From: an uncultured Clostridium sp.
GTDB taxonomy: Bacteria; Bacillota; Clostridia; Lachnospirales; Lachnospiraceae
Direction: 5' to 3'
Length of the DNA: 64,000 nucleotides
NCBI GenBank assembly: GCA_946553025.1
Contig: CAMNRM010000003.1
Coordinates: 1-64,000, forward strand
In this document: positions 7,514 through 18,717 of the stretch, piece by piece
How the letters are laid out: each line of letters begins with the position of its first letter
How positions within the stretch are numbered: position 1 is the stretch's first letter
Translations under genes and position numbers: made by a program
Notes under the pieces: model-generated
Database searches by the model: none
What the model was told of the DNA's origin: nothing
What the model saw: the letters and a program-made list of their open reading frames with translations, nothing else

Positions 7514-10500
7514 ATGGCAAAAATCAATGATATACGGGCATTGGCAGAAGAAACAGCCGGGAAGGTAAGCAGCTCCCCGCAGGAGTGGATGGAATACCTG
7601 GACACGGCGGCAAGACTGTACCGCTATCCCTTTGCTGACAGCCTGTTAATTCACGCACAGCGCCCAGATGCTACAGCCTGTGCATCCATGGAATTGTGGA
7701 ATGGAAAAATGCGCCGGTGGGTGAAACGAGGGGCAAAGGGAATTGCTCTGATTGATGACAGCGGCAGGAAAAAACGGCTGCGATATGTGTTTGATATTTC
7801 CGATACCCGGATGGTTCAGGGCGGCAGGATGCCGTTTTTGTGGCAGATTAAGGAGGAACAGAGGGAAGATATTCGGAAATTTTTAGTTGATGCTTATTGG
7901 CTGGAGGGAGAGGAAACAGAGAGCCTTCCGGGGGCTTTGCGTGTGCTTGCCTTAGAAGTGACCGAAGAACTGGATGAAGCGTTTGCCGGTTTGGAGGATG
8001 AGGATGCAGAGCGTTTTCAGAGAATGGGAAAGGAGGCCGTCCGGGAGCAGTTTAAGGAGCTTCTTATCGACAGTGTGTTTTATGTGTTGGCTCGCCGGTG
8101 TGGATTGGAGCCAAAGGAGTACATGAGGGAAGGGGCATTTGCCAGGATTGAGGACTTTGGTTCACTGTCCCGTTTATCGTTCCTGGGGGATGCTACAAAT
8201 AAATTTGCAGAGTCCGTGCTTGTCTGGATACGCAGGGAGATGCAGAAAATCTATCGGAAGGAGGCGAAAAAGGAAGAAGAAAGCAAAGAGAGGGCAGAAA
8301 GTAAAGAAGAAAAAAAGAGAAATATTCATGCGGAAGATGCTAAGGGTACAAAAGATGCCAAGGAGGGCACATATTCGTCAGGGAATGAAAGAGAAACACA
8401 AAGAGCAATACAGGAAGGAGAGAAAGAACATGAAGCTGACTTATCACCAGAAAGGGGATTATCTGTTCCCGGATCTGACCATAACCGAGGAGGAAACGAA
8501 AATCGGGAAATATGGGATGCTGCGGGAAACATTTCTGAAGGAACACCGGAGAGGATGGTATCAGAGCCTCCTTCTTTCCGGGAAGCTGAATCAACACCTG
8601 GAGGAAACAGAAAAAGCAGCCAGAGAAAGGATAGAAACCATAATGGAAGGATTGTTAGAGAGCCATCCGGCCCCGGACAAGAAAGCAGACCCCATGGCCT
8701 GGACAGCCCATATGAACGGATTAATAGCGATGGCGGAGGAAACCATCCTGACAGAGTTGATATATCGTTAGGAGAAAGGTCGAGTAATCAGGGAAAAGGA
8801 AATCATGATGCGTTGAACAAAGCGGAGGAGCAACTGGCCTCCGCTTTGTCGTTGCCGGATTTACTAGGGGTGGATGAACAGAAACGTATCATTGAGGAAC
8901 AGATGCCTGCTTTGTTGGGCGACACTTTGTATGCGGGGACAACGGCGATACCATCGGAAGTTATTGATGAATTTTTGCGGGATGGTGGGAACCTTCGTGG
9001 GAGTAAAGAACGGATTATCGGCAATTTTATGCTGGATAAAGAACCGGAAGAATATGCAGAATTTATCCGGGAAGAGTATGGGACAGGCGGGAAAGGGATG
9101 GAGATTGCAGGCCAGGAATATTCTGCCTGGTTTGACGAAAAGGAGATGCAGATTGCCAGGGGAAACAGTGTAGTAGGTGTAAAAGGACAGGCTCCTGTTA
9201 AGTTATATCTTTCCTGGGAGGAGGTAAGCAAACGCATTCACCAACTGTTAAAACAGGGAGAATATGCCCCTCAGTCCACACTGGATGCAGCCAGGGTTAA
9301 TGTACTGGAGGGTGCAGCCAGGATGTTTACAGATATGGCCAGAAACCTGGAGGAAGAAGTTGCGGAACTGTTTTTTGAAAATGGGGAAGAAACTTGGAGG
9401 GCATCATTGCCTGACATTAAAGAACTTGCAAGCCTGTTCGCGCAGCCGGAATATTTGAAAAACCTAAATAAACGCCTGGAAGAACTGGCTGAGGTTTATG
9501 AAGCGGATAATGGGATTCTCCGTTCCAGCAGCAATCCGCCGGATAAAGTTTATGCCACATTACAGGAAGCAGCAAAACAGGCAGTACCCTATTCGGCCAG
9601 GGACGATTTCAAGGAGGGAAAATATCCGTCATTTATCACCCAGGATGAGGTAGATGCCTTTCTGATTGACGGGACTCCTTACGAGAATGCACACCTGCGG
9701 ATTTATGCGTATTTTCTTCAGGAGCATACCGGAAAAGAAAAAGCAGATTTCCTTCGGGATTGTTATGGAATAGGAGGAAGCAGCAGGGCAATCCCCTGGG
9801 CCGATGACTTCCGTGCGGATTACAGCCATAAAGGATTACGGCTATTTCGGGGAGCATATGGGGACCCGAAAGCAGAAATATTAATTTCGTGGCCGAACGT
9901 AGCCAGGCGGATTGATTACCTGATGGATGAGGGCCGCTATTTATCAGCAAAAGCATTAGAGCAGATGCCGGAGTATGAACGGGAAATAATGGCAGAAGAC
10001 TTCCTGCATTTTTACCGGCGTATACCGCGGGAAATCATGGATTCCTTTGCCTACACAGATATTTCTGTGCGGATTGGCAATGTGAAAGAACTGGCAGGGC
10101 AGCTTAATGACCAGGAAACGGCTTCTGCACTGGTTTATGGGATACGGAAAGCCTTGGATGCCCTGCCATTGGAGTATGCCGGATATCAGGAAATGGAGCA
10201 GTTTGTAAACAATTTCAGACAGTACATAGATGGAAACTACACAATCTTTCCAGAGCGTAAAGTGCAGGGAGAGCTGGAACCAGGGCAAAGTAAAGATGGG
10301 CAGCTTTCCCTGTTTGATTTTATGGATGGGTCAACAGACGGGCAGGAACCGTTAGTAATACATCCAAAGGAAGATACAGGAAATAACAGAAAAGAAAATA
10401 TTGTATTTGCAGGTTCTTTGGGAGCAGGTGGTATTCGAGAAGCAAGAAATGCTCCGGGAGAGGAGGACAGTCTAAGAGAAAAAAATTCTTCAGGAGAAGA

Positions 10501-13500
10501 AAAAAGTTCTCAGACCGTACTTTCAGCAGAAGGGGAAGTTCTGCCAACAGGAACTTTGGAAATGGCCCAAAAGCAAGAATCAGAACCAGAAAGAATCAAC
10601 TTCCGCATCACCAACGATGATCTGGGAGCAGGCGGGCCAAAACAGAAGTTCCGCGCAAACCTGGAGGCTATTTATCAGTTAAAAAAGCTGGAAGCAGAAA
10701 ACCGCCTTGCCACACCTAAAGAGCAGGAAATTTTATCTCACTATGTCGGTTGGGGCGGAATCCCCCTTGCTTTTGATGAACATAATGAGAGCTGGGCTGC
10801 AGAATATCATGAATTAAAAGAAGTCCTTACCCCGGAAGAGTATAAAGAAGCCAGGGCCTCTACATTAAATGCTTTTTATACTTCCCCCACGGTCATTAAA
10901 GCTATGTATGAAATCCTTGGAAATATGGGCCTAACTTCAGGAAATGGACTGGAGCCTTCCTGTGGAATCGGAAACTTTATGGGATTAGTTCCCGAAGGGA
11001 TGGAAGGGGTTCGGATGTATGGTGTTGAACTGGACAGTATTTCCGGGCGGATAGCCAGGCAGCTTTACCAGAAAAATTCCATTGCTATCCAGGGGTTTGA
11101 AACAACGAATTACCCGGACAGCTTTTTTGATTTTGTTATTGGAAATGTGCCTTTTGGTAACTATAAAGTACCTGACCGCAAGTATGACCGATACAATTTT
11201 ATGATTCACGATTACTTTATCGGAAAATCTCTCGATTTGGTGCGCCCTGGCGGAGTGATTGCCGTGATTACTTCCAGTGGGACAATGGATAAGCAGAACT
11301 CATCCGTGCGGCAGTACATTGCCAGTCGTGCCGATTTATTAGGAGCAATCCGCCTTCCGAACAATGCTTTTTTGCGGAACGCCAATACTTCGGTGGTGGC
11401 AGATATTTTGTTTTTCCAGAAACGTGACCGTGCGGTGCTGGAACAGCCGGATTGGGTAAACCTTGTGGTTATGCCAGAGGGCTACAGCATTAATGCTTAT
11501 TTTGCCAAACATCCAGAAATGGTTCTTGGGGAGTTTAGTACAGAAAATACCCAGTATGGCAGGCAGGAAGTGACCGTAAAACCCAAAGAAGGGGCTTCGC
11601 TTGCAGAACAGCTAAGAGAAGCAGTACTGCATATCCATGGAAAGATTGAAGAAGTAGAATTCAGAGAACTGGAAGATTGGGAAGAGGAAGAAAAGGCAGA
11701 TTCTATCCTGGCAGACCCTTCGGTAAAAAATTTCAGCTTTGCCAAAGTTGATGGAGAAGTATATTATCGGGAAAATTCCCGGATGAAGCGGGTAGAACTT
11801 CCTATGGTCACAAAAGAACGTGTACTTGGCATAGTTGAGCTACGGGAGATTACCCAGGAATTAATCCAGTGCCAGATGGAGGACGGCAGCGATGAAGAAG
11901 TAGCGGCCCTTCAGCAGAAACTTAACCAAAGGTATGATGCATTTACAGCGCATTATGGCTTAATCAGCAGTAAGGCCAACCGAAGAGCATTTTCCCAGGA
12001 CAGCAGTTATTGTTTGTTGACTTCCCTGGAATATCTGGATGAAGAGGGGAAGCTGGAGCGCAAAGCGGATATTTTTACGAAACGGACAATCCGAAAAGCA
12101 AAACCGGTAAGTCATGTAGATACAGCCAGCGAAGCCCTTGCGGTTTCTCTTGGGGAGAGGGCAAAAGTGGATATACCATTTATGGTCAAACTTGCAAATA
12201 AAACAGAAGAAGAGATTACCCAGGAATTGTCCGGTGTGATTTTTAAAAATCCAATGACGAACCAATGGGAAAACGCAGACGAATATCTTTCCGGAAATGT
12301 ACGGGAAAAGCTCAACATAGCCAGGGAATTTGCCAAAGATAACCCAGAGTTTTCGGTTAATGTTCAATCCCTGGAAAACGTACAGCCTAAAGACCTGGAA
12401 GCATCTGAAATTGAAGTCCGGCTTGGGGCAACCTGGGTAAAGCCAGAATATATCCAGCAGTTTATGGCAGAAACTTTCCAGACGCCAGGGTATCTTTTAG
12501 AGCGTGTGATTAAGGTTCGTTTTGCCCAGGTTAATGGCCAGTGGAATATCTCCGGGAAGAATGACGACAGCCCCGGAAACAGCCTGGTAACAGCTACTTA
12601 TGGGACAAGGCGGGCCAATGGTTATCGGCTCCTGGAGGATGCCCTGAATCTGCGGGATACGAAAATTTATGACACCGTAACCGAAGATGGTAAGGAAAAG
12701 CGTGTGTTAAACAAACAGGAAACCATGCTTGCCCAGCAAAAGCAGGAAATGATTAAGGAAGCGTTTAAGGAGTGGATATTTAAAGATTTGGAACGCAGGG
12801 AGGATTTATGCCGGATTTATAACGAAACCTTCAACAGCATCCGTCCCCGCGAGTATGATGGGCAACATATTCAGTTTGTTGGGATGAACCCGGAAATTAC
12901 CTTGATGCCTCATCAGAAAAACGCCATAGCCCATATCCTTTATGGAAAAAATACTTTGCTTGCTCATTGTGTGGGTGCTGGGAAAACTTTCCAAGCTATT
13001 GCCGCAGGAATGGAATGTAAACGGCTTGGATTGTCGCAGAAAAATTTGTATGTGGTGCCAAATCATCTGACCGAACAGTGGGCCAGCGACTTTTTGCGTC
13101 TGTATCCGGGGGCAAATATTTTAGCAGCAACAAAAAAGGATTTTGAACCGGCTAACCGAAAAAAATTCTGTTCCCGGATTGCTACTGGTGAGTATGATGG
13201 CATTATTATCGGTCATAGTCAGTTCGAGAAGATTCCGATTTCCAGAGAACGGCAGCAGATGTATATTGAACGCCAGGTGGAAGAGATTACCAGAGCGATT
13301 GCCATGGCTAAGGTGGAAGACGGTGAGAGATATACGATTAAGCAAATGGAAAAAACAAAGAAGGGACTGGAACAAAAACTGGAGAAATTGACCAATCAGG
13401 ATAAGAAAGATGATGTGGTGACATTCGAGCAGCTTGGTGTGGATCATCTTTTTATTGATGAGTCACACTATTACAAAAACGCTTATTTTTTTACCAAAAT

Positions 13501-15733
13501 GCGTAATGTAGCTGGTATTGCCCAGACGGATGCTCAGAAGTGTTCCGACTTATTTTTAAAGTGCCAGTATTTAGATGAGATAACCGGTGGGAAGGGGATT
13601 ACCTTTGCTACAGGGACTCCCGTTTCCAATAGTGTCGTGGAGCTTTACAGCACCATGCGCTACCTTCAGTACGATACCCTGCAAAAGATGGGGTTAGGGC
13701 ATTTTGACTCCTGGGCTGCAACTTTTGGAGAAACGGTAACAGCGGTAGAGTTAAGCCCTGAAGGAACCGGTTATCGGGCGAAAACACGTTTTGCCCGTTT
13801 TTTCAATCTGCCGGAACTGATGTCCGTATTTAAAGAATGTGCCGATATTCAAACCTCGGATATGCTGAAGCTTCCTGTACCAGAGGCAGAGTATATCAAT
13901 GTGGTGATAAAACCAAGTGAAGAACAGAAAGAGTTAGTAAAATCTTTTGCGGAAAGGGCTGAACGCATCCGCAAAGGTGGTGTTGACCCCTCGGAAGATA
14001 ATATGCTTGCTGTCACTAATGACGGGAAAAAATGTGCATTAGATCAACGCTTAATCAATCCTATGCTACCGGATGCAAAGGAAAGCAAAGTCAACCATTG
14101 TGTGCAGGATGTTTTTGCTCTCTGGTTGGAAACTATGGAGCAGAAATCCACACAGATTATCTTTTGTGATACATCAACACCAAAGAATGATGGAAGCTTT
14201 AATGTCTATGATGATGTGCGGGAAAAGCTGGTGAATAAAGGCATACCAAGGGAAGAAATCGTTTTTATTCACGAAGCCGTGACCGAAGCAAAAAAAGATG
14301 AATTATTCTCAAAAATGCGTTCCGGGAAAGTAAGGATTCTTTTAGGTTCTACGGCAAAATTAGGCACAGGAACAAACATCCAGGATCGGTTAATTGCCCT
14401 TTATCACCTGGATGCGCCCTGGCGTCCTGCAGATCTTGAACAACAGGAAGGAAGAATCCTACGACAAGGCAATCAAAACAAAAAAGTGAAGATTTTCCGC
14501 TATGTGACAGAAAATACATTTGACGCATACCTCTGGCAGATCCTAGAAAATAAACAGAAGTTTATCAGCCAGATTATGACCAGTAAATCTCCTGTTCGTG
14601 CCTGTGAAGATGTTGACGATACAGCATTAAATTATGCCGAAGTAAAAGCATTGGCTACCGGAAATCCCTACATTAAAGAGAAGATGTCTTTAGATATGGA
14701 AGTCAGTAAATTGAAGCTGATGAGAGCAAACTATAACAGTCAGAAATACCGGCTGGAAGAACAGATTGCACGGAGTTATCCGGCACAAATAAAAGCACTA
14801 AAAGAACGAATTACCGGGCTAAGTGACGATGCATCGGCAGCAGAATTGGCTTTGGATAAAGATAAGCAAAAAGAAGAGTTTTCCATAGAAATCCGGGGAA
14901 TAACTTACATGGATAAAAAGCAGGCGGGGATTGCGCTGATGGCGGCCTGTACCGGTCTTGCTTCATCAAAAAATGAGGAAATGATTGCTTCTTTCCATGG
15001 ATTTAACTTATCCGCTTATTTTGAAAGCTTCTCCCAAAAGTTTATTTTGACTGTTCGCCGGAGATGCAGTTATCCAATGGAGATGGGCAGTGACCCATCA
15101 GGAAACATCCAAAGGCTCATAAACCTTATGGCAGGGATTAAGAAAAATCTTTCGGAAGCAAAACAGAAATTAGAAAGCGTAAAACAACAGTTTGCAACAG
15201 CAAAGAAGGAAGTACTAAAACCATTTGCAAAGGAGGGAGAACTGAAAGAAAAAACAGCACGGTTAGCTGAACTGGATGCTTTGCTTAACCTGGATGATAA
15301 GGGGATAACCGAAGTTTTAGATACGGAAAACAACGGACAAAAAGATAAGGAAACAAAAGAAAATGAAGAGTTGGTTTTTGGTAAAAACAGCCAGGAAATA
15401 TCGGATAAAGGCGAAAAGAAAGAACCGATACCAGAAACAAATCAGGAAAGGCAAGGAGAGCCAAATGGAAAAGACGAAAAGGTAGAAATACCTCGCAAAG
15501 AAAGTGAAACCGTTAAAGCTTTTGATGGAACAATAACGGCTTCCGATGAAAATAAAGGGATTCCTGTAGAAGCAATGGAGCATATGTCTGAAAGTCAGAC
15601 GGCCTGTCACGAACACAGGCTGCTTACGCTGAATGATTTAAAACAGATACAACGGGAATATGCGGACAGAAGGATGGTCAGACAAAATCTAAACAGACAG
15701 AATTTTGTAAAACGGGATGGATATTCCCGGTAA
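7514..15733 (+). CDS. Giant ICE protein: ArdC-like N-terminus, DNA methylase and SNF2-type helicase
   Basis: About 2739 residues from the ATG at 7514, preceded by AAGGATGG; the frame is open from 7454. Residues ~20-130 ([31 protein letters not shown]) resemble the ArdC-type ssDNA-binding/antirestriction N-domain. A low-complexity hydrophilic linker covers about 270-430 and encodes tnpV in another frame. Around 1130-1300 is an N6-adenine methylase fold ([12 protein letters not shown], then NVPF as the NPPF-like motif). Around 1815-2330 is an SF2/SNF2 helicase: Walker A GAGKTFQA near 1820, DESH near 1982, [10 protein letters not shown] near 2309. The tail is charged and coiled. Such proteins are typical of Clostridia ICEs and are thought to protect incoming DNA, but the mechanism is not established. 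Confidence 0.85.
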   Translation: MAKINDIRALAEETAGKVSSSPQEWMEYLDTAARLYRYPFADSLLIHAQRPDATACASMELWNGKMRRWVKRGAKGIALIDDSGRKKRLRYVFDISDTRMVQGGRMPFLWQIKEEQREDIRKFLVDAYWLEGEETESLPGALRVLALEVTEELDEAFAGLEDEDAERFQRMGKEAVREQFKELLIDSVFYVLARRCGLEPKEYMREGAFARIEDFGSLSRLSFLGDATNKFAESVLVWIRREMQKIYRKEAKKEEESKERAESKEEKKRNIHAEDAKGTKDAKEGTYSSGNERETQRAIQEGEKEHEADLSPERGLSVPGSDHNRGGNENREIWDAAGNISEGTPERMVSEPPSFREAESTPGGNRKSSQRKDRNHNGRIVREPSGPGQESRPHGLDSPYERINSDGGGNHPDRVDISLGERSSNQGKGNHDALNKAEEQLASALSLPDLLGVDEQKRIIEEQMPALLGDTLYAGTTAIPSEVIDEFLRDGGNLRGSKERIIGNFMLDKEPEEYAEFIREEYGTGGKGMEIAGQEYSAWFDEKEMQIARGNSVVGVKGQAPVKLYLSWEEVSKRIHQLLKQGEYAPQSTLDAARVNVLEGAARMFTDMARNLEEEVAELFFENGEETWRASLPDIKELASLFAQPEYLKNLNKRLEELAEVYEADNGILRSSSNPPDKVYATLQEAAKQAVPYSARDDFKEGKYPSFITQDEVDAFLIDGTPYENAHLRIYAYFLQEHTGKEKADFLRDCYGIGGSSRAIPWADDFRADYSHKGLRLFRGAYGDPKAEILISWPNVARRIDYLMDEGRYLSAKALEQMPEYEREIMAEDFLHFYRRIPREIMDSFAYTDISVRIGNVKELAGQLNDQETASALVYGIRKALDALPLEYAGYQEMEQFVNNFRQYIDGNYTIFPERKVQGELEPGQSKDGQLSLFDFMDGSTDGQEPLVIHPKEDTGNNRKENIVFAGSLGAGGIREARNAPGEEDSLREKNSSGEEKSSQTVLSAEGEVLPTGTLEMAQKQESEPERINFRITNDDLGAGGPKQKFRANLEAIYQLKKLEAENRLATPKEQEILSHYVGWGGIPLAFDEHNESWAAEYHELKEVLTPEEYKEARASTLNAFYTSPTVIKAMYEILGNMGLTSGNGLEPSCGIGNFMGLVPEGMEGVRMYGVELDSISGRIARQLYQKNSIAIQGFETTNYPDSFFDFVIGNVPFGNYKVPDRKYDRYNFMIHDYFIGKSLDLVRPGGVIAVITSSGTMDKQNSSVRQYIASRADLLGAIRLPNNAFLRNANTSVVADILFFQKRDRAVLEQPDWVNLVVMPEGYSINAYFAKHPEMVLGEFSTENTQYGRQEVTVKPKEGASLAEQLREAVLHIHGKIEEVEFRELEDWEEEEKADSILADPSVKNFSFAKVDGEVYYRENSRMKRVELPMVTKERVLGIVELREITQELIQCQMEDGSDEEVAALQQKLNQRYDAFTAHYGLISSKANRRAFSQDSSYCLLTSLEYLDEEGKLERKADIFTKRTIRKAKPVSHVDTASEALAVSLGERAKVDIPFMVKLANKTEEEITQELSGVIFKNPMTNQWENADEYLSGNVREKLNIAREFAKDNPEFSVNVQSLENVQPKDLEASEIEVRLGATWVKPEYIQQFMAETFQTPGYLLERVIKVRFAQVNGQWNISGKNDDSPGNSLVTATYGTRRANGYRLLEDALNLRDTKIYDTVTEDGKEKRVLNKQETMLAQQKQEMIKEAFKEWIFKDLERREDLCRIYNETFNSIRPREYDGQHIQFVGMNPEITLMPHQKNAIAHILYGKNTLLAHCVGAGKTFQAIAAGMECKRLGLSQKNLYVVPNHLTEQWASDFLRLYPGANILAATKKDFEPANRKKFCSRIATGEYDGIIIGHSQFEKIPISRERQQMYIERQVEEITRAIAMAKVEDGERYTIKQMEKTKKGLEQKLEKLTNQDKKDDVVTFEQLGVDHLFIDESHYYKNAYFFTKMRNVAGIAQTDAQKCSDLFLKCQYLDEITGGKGITFATGTPVSNSVVELYSTMRYLQYDTLQKMGLGHFDSWAATFGETVTAVELSPEGTGYRAKTRFARFFNLPELMSVFKECADIQTSDMLKLPVPEAEYINVVIKPSEEQKELVKSFAERAERIRKGGVDPSEDNMLAVTNDGKKCALDQRLINPMLPDAKESKVNHCVQDVFALWLETMEQKSTQIIFCDTSTPKNDGSFNVYDDVREKLVNKGIPREEIVFIHEAVTEAKKDELFSKMRSGKVRILLGSTAKLGTGTNIQDRLIALYHLDAPWRPADLEQQEGRILRQGNQNKKVKIFRYVTENTFDAYLWQILENKQKFISQIMTSKSPVRACEDVDDTALNYAEVKALATGNPYIKEKMSLDMEVSKLKLMRANYNSQKYRLEEQIARSYPAQIKALKERITGLSDDASAAELALDKDKQKEEFSIEIRGITYMDKKQAGIALMAACTGLASSKNEEMIASFHGFNLSAYFESFSQKFILTVRRRCSYPMEMGSDPSGNIQRLINLMAGIKKNLSEAKQKLESVKQQFATAKKEVLKPFAKEGELKEKTARLAELDALLNLDDKGITEVLDTENNGQKDKETKENEELVFGKNSQEISDKGEKKEPIPETNQERQGEPNGKDEKVEIPRKESETVKAFDGTITASDENKGIPVEAMEHMSESQTACHEHRLLTLNDLKQIQREYADRRMVRQNLNRQNFVKRDGYSR
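8430..8771 (+). CDS. tnpV: TnpV-family protein encoded in an alternate frame inside the giant gene
   Basis: A 113-residue ORF in the +1 frame relative to the giant gene, with AGGAAGGAG about 10 bases before its ATG. The protein begins [16 protein letters not shown] and has [39 protein letters not shown] and ends ILTELIYR. This is a complete, full-length TnpV of the kind known from Tn4451-like and other clostridial elements; its function is unsettled. In the giant gene's own frame the same bases encode a Gly/Ser/Arg/Glu-rich linker with no fold signal, so the tnpV frame looks like the constrained one. Either the host gene grew through tnpV or tnpV was overprinted. Confidence 0.8.
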   Translation: MKLTYHQKGDYLFPDLTITEEETKIGKYGMLRETFLKEHRRGWYQSLLLSGKLNQHLEETEKAARERIETIMEGLLESHPAPDKKADPMAWTAHMNGLIAMAEETILTELIYR

Positions 15734-15833
15734 TTGATAACGGATAATCCGTAACATTGACTACGATTAAAGATTTAGTAACAAATAATAAAAGCCTGCG
15801 GTATCCGTTAATCGGATGATACAGCAGAGCAAT

Positions 15834-15868
15834 ACAGGCAAGTCATGCCCATTTGGTTTGCCTGTTTT
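15834..15868 (+). terminator. Terminator after the giant gene
   Basis: Stem ACAGGCAA (15834-15841) with TTGCCTGT (15858-15865), followed by a short T run. It lies about 100 bases after the stop at 15733. Confidence 0.6.
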
Positions 15869-15878
15869 ATAATGAAAC

Positions 15879-15915
15879 ATCCGGCAAAACACGTCAGTGA
15901 TTGGTTTTGTCGGAT
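15879..15915 (+). repeat. GGCAAAAC hairpin, copy 2, just before a ribosome-binding site
   Basis: ATCCGGCAAAAC (15879-15890) pairs with GTTTTGTCGGAT (15904-15915), with one G-U. It shares its loop (CAGTGA) and 3' arm with the copy at 45254. Unlike copy 1 it has no long T run; the GGAGG of the next gene begins 5 bases after it, so it could act on translation or as attenuator. Confidence 0.55.
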
Positions 15916-15932
15916 TTATGGAGGAAAACATT

Positions 15933-16904
15933 ATGGGAAGAAAAGAATGGAAGCAAAAAGGGGAAGGGAAGTATTGTAAAGAGGAAAAGGCTTACATGGG
16001 GGAACAGGAAGTTAGAAAGCTGGAATATTCTGAAAACGAAGAAAACGGACAAAATCAAGGAAAATCCAAGGGCAGTAAAGCCGGGGACAATTGCCTGCTT
16101 AACCGCCCATCGGAATGGACGGAAAAGAATATTGACGAAGTAGCTGCAGCGGTCAGGGAAGATCCGCAGTCAGAAGGTGCAACTGTGTTTTGGAATGTTT
16201 ATCGAGGTCCATTCAGCGATATTCCCTGTAATGAACCGCTTCGCTCCATTATCATTAAGGCCAGGAAATCTTATTCCACTTATTATCCGATTCCCGAAGA
16301 AGAGTACCTGGGGGATGTTATAGCTTTGATGGGAGAAAAGCTGCTTTCTGACTGGATGCCGGAAAAGGAAAGTCTGGAGAATTATATCCGCTGCCGGTGC
16401 CGCCCCAATGCAGACTATGGGCGCTCTATTTTAAAGGCGCATGGCAATAAGGTATATTCCCTGGTTAAAGATAATGGTCATGGTTCCTTTGAGGTATATG
16501 AAATCAGCAAATACAACATTAAGGCGCATCCAGAGTGTACCAGAAAATATGTCAACCAGCAGCTCTTGCCCATAGGCGATGCCGTCCAGAAGGAAAAAAG
16601 CGGTCAGCCTTATGCTCCCTGTATTGTGGCACAGGAGGATGGATTTTACCGGATTGAACAGGAGTCGGTTCGCAACTGGCTGATGAAACAATGCAAAATT
16701 AGTGAATATGAACTGCAGATATGTGAACTGATTGCTGCTCATGGAAAGTATATTAATTCCCGGAGTGTAAAGGAAATCAATGAAACCGTTGTTATCCCTG
16801 CCGGAAACCCGCCGATGACGCAGAAAGAACTGTCTGTGCTTAACCATCGCGTCCATGTACGGGCGCGTCATTATTATGCGGAGGCGATAAAAGGGATAAG
16901 GTAG
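15933..16904 (+). CDS. Conserved ICE hypothetical protein
   Basis: The ATG at 15933 is preferred (GGAGG at 15920, 8-base spacing), giving 323 residues. The N-terminus is charged and low in complexity. The rest looks globular, with FSDIPCNEPLRSIIIKARKS, LENYIRCRCRPNADYGRSI and a C-terminal helical part LIAAHGKYINSRSVKEI that could be helix-turn-helix-like. I do not recognise a family with certainty; the position after the giant methylase/helicase suggests an element-specific regulator or transfer accessory protein. No catalytic motif is visible. Confidence 0.6.
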   Translation: MGRKEWKQKGEGKYCKEEKAYMGEQEVRKLEYSENEENGQNQGKSKGSKAGDNCLLNRPSEWTEKNIDEVAAAVREDPQSEGATVFWNVYRGPFSDIPCNEPLRSIIIKARKSYSTYYPIPEEEYLGDVIALMGEKLLSDWMPEKESLENYIRCRCRPNADYGRSILKAHGNKVYSLVKDNGHGSFEVYEISKYNIKAHPECTRKYVNQQLLPIGDAVQKEKSGQPYAPCIVAQEDGFYRIEQESVRNWLMKQCKISEYELQICELIAAHGKYINSRSVKEINETVVIPAGNPPMTQKELSVLNHRVHVRARHYYAEAIKGIR

Positions 16905-16933
16905 TAATTATTTAGTGGATGGAGGATTAAAAA

Positions 16934-17164
16934 ATGTCTTGCTAAGGAAGAAAAAGCAGGATTAATTTTACATAGCTTATTTGTTATCAAATACAGCAAG
17001 ATAAAATAAATCTTTATTTCTGTCATTATGGGGCTGCTGTAAAATTCAGTATCTATGCAATTTGTGGGATAAATGTGCCGGACATCTATGCCATAGATGG
17101 TAGAAATCTGTAGCTTGCATCGACCCCATATTTTTTATATAATGGCTGTGCATATGCAAATATA
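16934..17164 (+). pseudogene. Possible decayed small gene with several in-frame stops
   Basis: A good GGAGG site precedes ATG 16934, but the frame meets TAA at 16943, TAG at 16973 and TAG at 17111. Between and after them the frame reads like protein (GRKSRINFT, KFSIYAICGINVPDIYAIDG, LASTPYFLYNG). All three stops could derive from CAA/CAG glutamine codons by C-to-T change. I do not know the ancestral family, so this is tentative. Confidence 0.3.
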
Positions 17165-17797
17165 TTATATAGAAGGCGCATTTATGATAGTTTGACCGTG
17201 AAGCTGCTCCAATAACAGGAGATATTTTGACTGATATTCGTTTATCGTCTGTTGAAACTGCTCCTGAAGCGCATCCGTCTGAGCATCGGCTTCTTGCATG
17301 GCATTGATTTGGAACTGTAGATTATTGCAAAGATTGGATAGTATTTTGTTTTTCTCATTCTTATCATTCAGTGCATTCTGTAAGGCAGTAATGGTATCTG
17401 CCAGCCATTTATTTTCATCTGTTTTTTCCTCTTCTGCTGTTTTGGCGGTCTTTAAATCTAACCTTGCCTTGTTTAATTTATCCTGTAAATCCATAATTAC
17501 ATTATTTTTACTTTTCAAGGTTGTGTCAAATTCATGCATTGTGATTTAACGGGTGTTCTGTTATGCCTGCAATGCCTGGATATACATGGATAACAGACCG
17601 GTGGTATAGGATTCAAACTCATTCAGGTTTGCTTTGCAATCCGGCAATGCTGCTTTTTGTTCCTGCATATAATAAGCATTAACCATCATTTGTATGGTGT
17701 CCTGTTAGCTTCCTCCGGCTTGCTCTGTAATCTCTTTAAGCCTTTGAAAAATCTCATCGTCCAATCGGATCGATCTTGGTTTTGTTCTTTCTGACAC
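17165..17797 (-). pseudogene. Ribbon-helix-helix/coiled-coil protein broken by three in-frame TAA codons
   Basis: Read from GTG 17797 (GAGG upstream), the frame gives SERTKPRSIRLDDEIFQRL, an RHH-like DNA-binding start, then KEITEQAGGS, stop (TAA), QDTIQMMVNAYYMQEQK and a region ending IQALQA, stop (TAA), QNTR, stop (TAA), ITMHEFDTTLKSKNNV and about 110 residues of coiled coil rich in Asn/Gln/Leu, ending LHGQTIINAPSI. No frame change occurs anywhere; only three TAA codons interrupt about 210 codons. CAA would restore glutamine at each site. Protein-level conservation across the stops suggests recent decay or, less likely, stop-codon readthrough. The last open part (17165-17539) has its own ATG but no evident ribosome site. 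Confidence 0.65.
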
Positions 17798-18293
17798 GTT
17801 AAAACCTCATTTTAAACTATGTAGTGTATTACAATTACTATGTAATTTAATATATTGTATTTACTTTATCAAGAATTTTATGGGATGTCAACTGCGCAAA
17901 AAAGTTAAAAATTTTTATAATATACCATAATTATATGTAATACAATCTATTTATGGATGATAGTATGATAGATACAAGAGATATGTAGGAGGTAGTTTAT
18001 TTGCCCGTTTTTTCTTTTCAAGGTTAATTTATCAAGTTTTGGATTAGATTTTTCGTTATTTCCTATTTGTTTCTGGTCGATATTATCACGGTTGTTTAGT
18101 AGGAAGTTTGCAGTAATGCTTATTTTTGGAAACGTATTTTCTTTTTTCATTTGTTTTATTTTTTCTTACATCACTAATTTTTATTTTGAAAATCATTGAT
18201 TTTTATATCAAAAACCTCTTTAAGCATAAATTTATAGGAAGAAAAGATGCGAAACGGATTGGCACAGGAAATTTATATTCATAATAAAGTCAG

Positions 18294-18324
18294 GGCGTGA
18301 TTGCCATAAAAGGGCAATCACGCC
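18294..18324 (+). terminator. 12-bp inverted repeat, terminator-like
   Basis: GGCGTGATTGCC (18294-18305) and GGCAATCACGCC (18313-18324) are perfectly complementary around a 7-base loop, followed by TTGATT. It could terminate on either strand; no adjoining gene decides this. Confidence 0.55.
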
Positions 18325-18337
18325 TTGATTACCAGTC

Positions 18338-18416
18338 AGCAAAAGCGTGCGGGTCTGTCAACGGCGGTGCGTAAGCGCCGTTCATCTTGCCGTTGACAGG
18401 TCCGTGCGTTTTTGCT
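18338..18416. repeat. Large near-perfect palindrome with an inner hairpin
   Basis: Outer arms 18338-18365 and 18389-18416 are complementary over about 28 bases with a few mismatches (AGCAAAAGCGTGCGG and its complement; CTGTCAACGGC and GCCGTTGACAG). Inside, AACGGCG (18360-18366) can instead pair with CGCCGTT (18376-18382). Similar palindromes recur in clostridial conjugative elements as far as I recall. Possible roles are a recombination or replication site (for example a single-strand origin) or a strong RNA structure. Confidence 0.6.
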
Positions 18417-18717
18417 ATCTGCCTTTTTGAAATAAATAGGGGAGAACACCTGTTTCTATGATTTCTGAAAATATTGAGGTACTAAAGGCTGAAGTTAGCC
18501 AGACAGTTATAAAAGTGCGTTTTAATGTATTAACTGTTGGTGTCTACTGAGTTTGGAAGCTGTAAAAACAAGGAAGAGTTTGACTATCAAGCTTTCCAGA
18601 TAAAGATATACTATCTCAAATGTATTTTAAAGATTGATATTTTTGCATATTTCATTTATAATTATCTACAATGGGGCATACTGTGTTTAACAGTTGTTGT
18701 GACTATAGGAGGCAATC

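Larger units (their letters stand above)
17798..18717. other. Long AT-rich non-coding stretch with palindromes
   Basis: About 920 bases without a convincing gene. The first ~450 bases are AT rich and include the upstream region of the minus-strand RHH gene. At 18294-18324 and 18338-18416 lie two strong inverted repeats, listed separately. From 18440 to 18700 the DNA is again AT rich and leads into the ParB-like gene with TAGGAGG at 18707. Short ORFs here (17947-18150 minus, 18537-18728 plus) have no recognisable protein character. Confidence 0.6.

Noticed and set aside
8139-8429. N-terminal extension of the tnpV frame
   Set aside because: Basic, low-complexity residues; TnpV proteins start at the MKLTY-type motif and the ribosome site is just before 8430.
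17947-18150. 67-codon minus-strand ORF
   Set aside because: AT-rich, Asn/Lys-rich, no clear ribosome site or known family.
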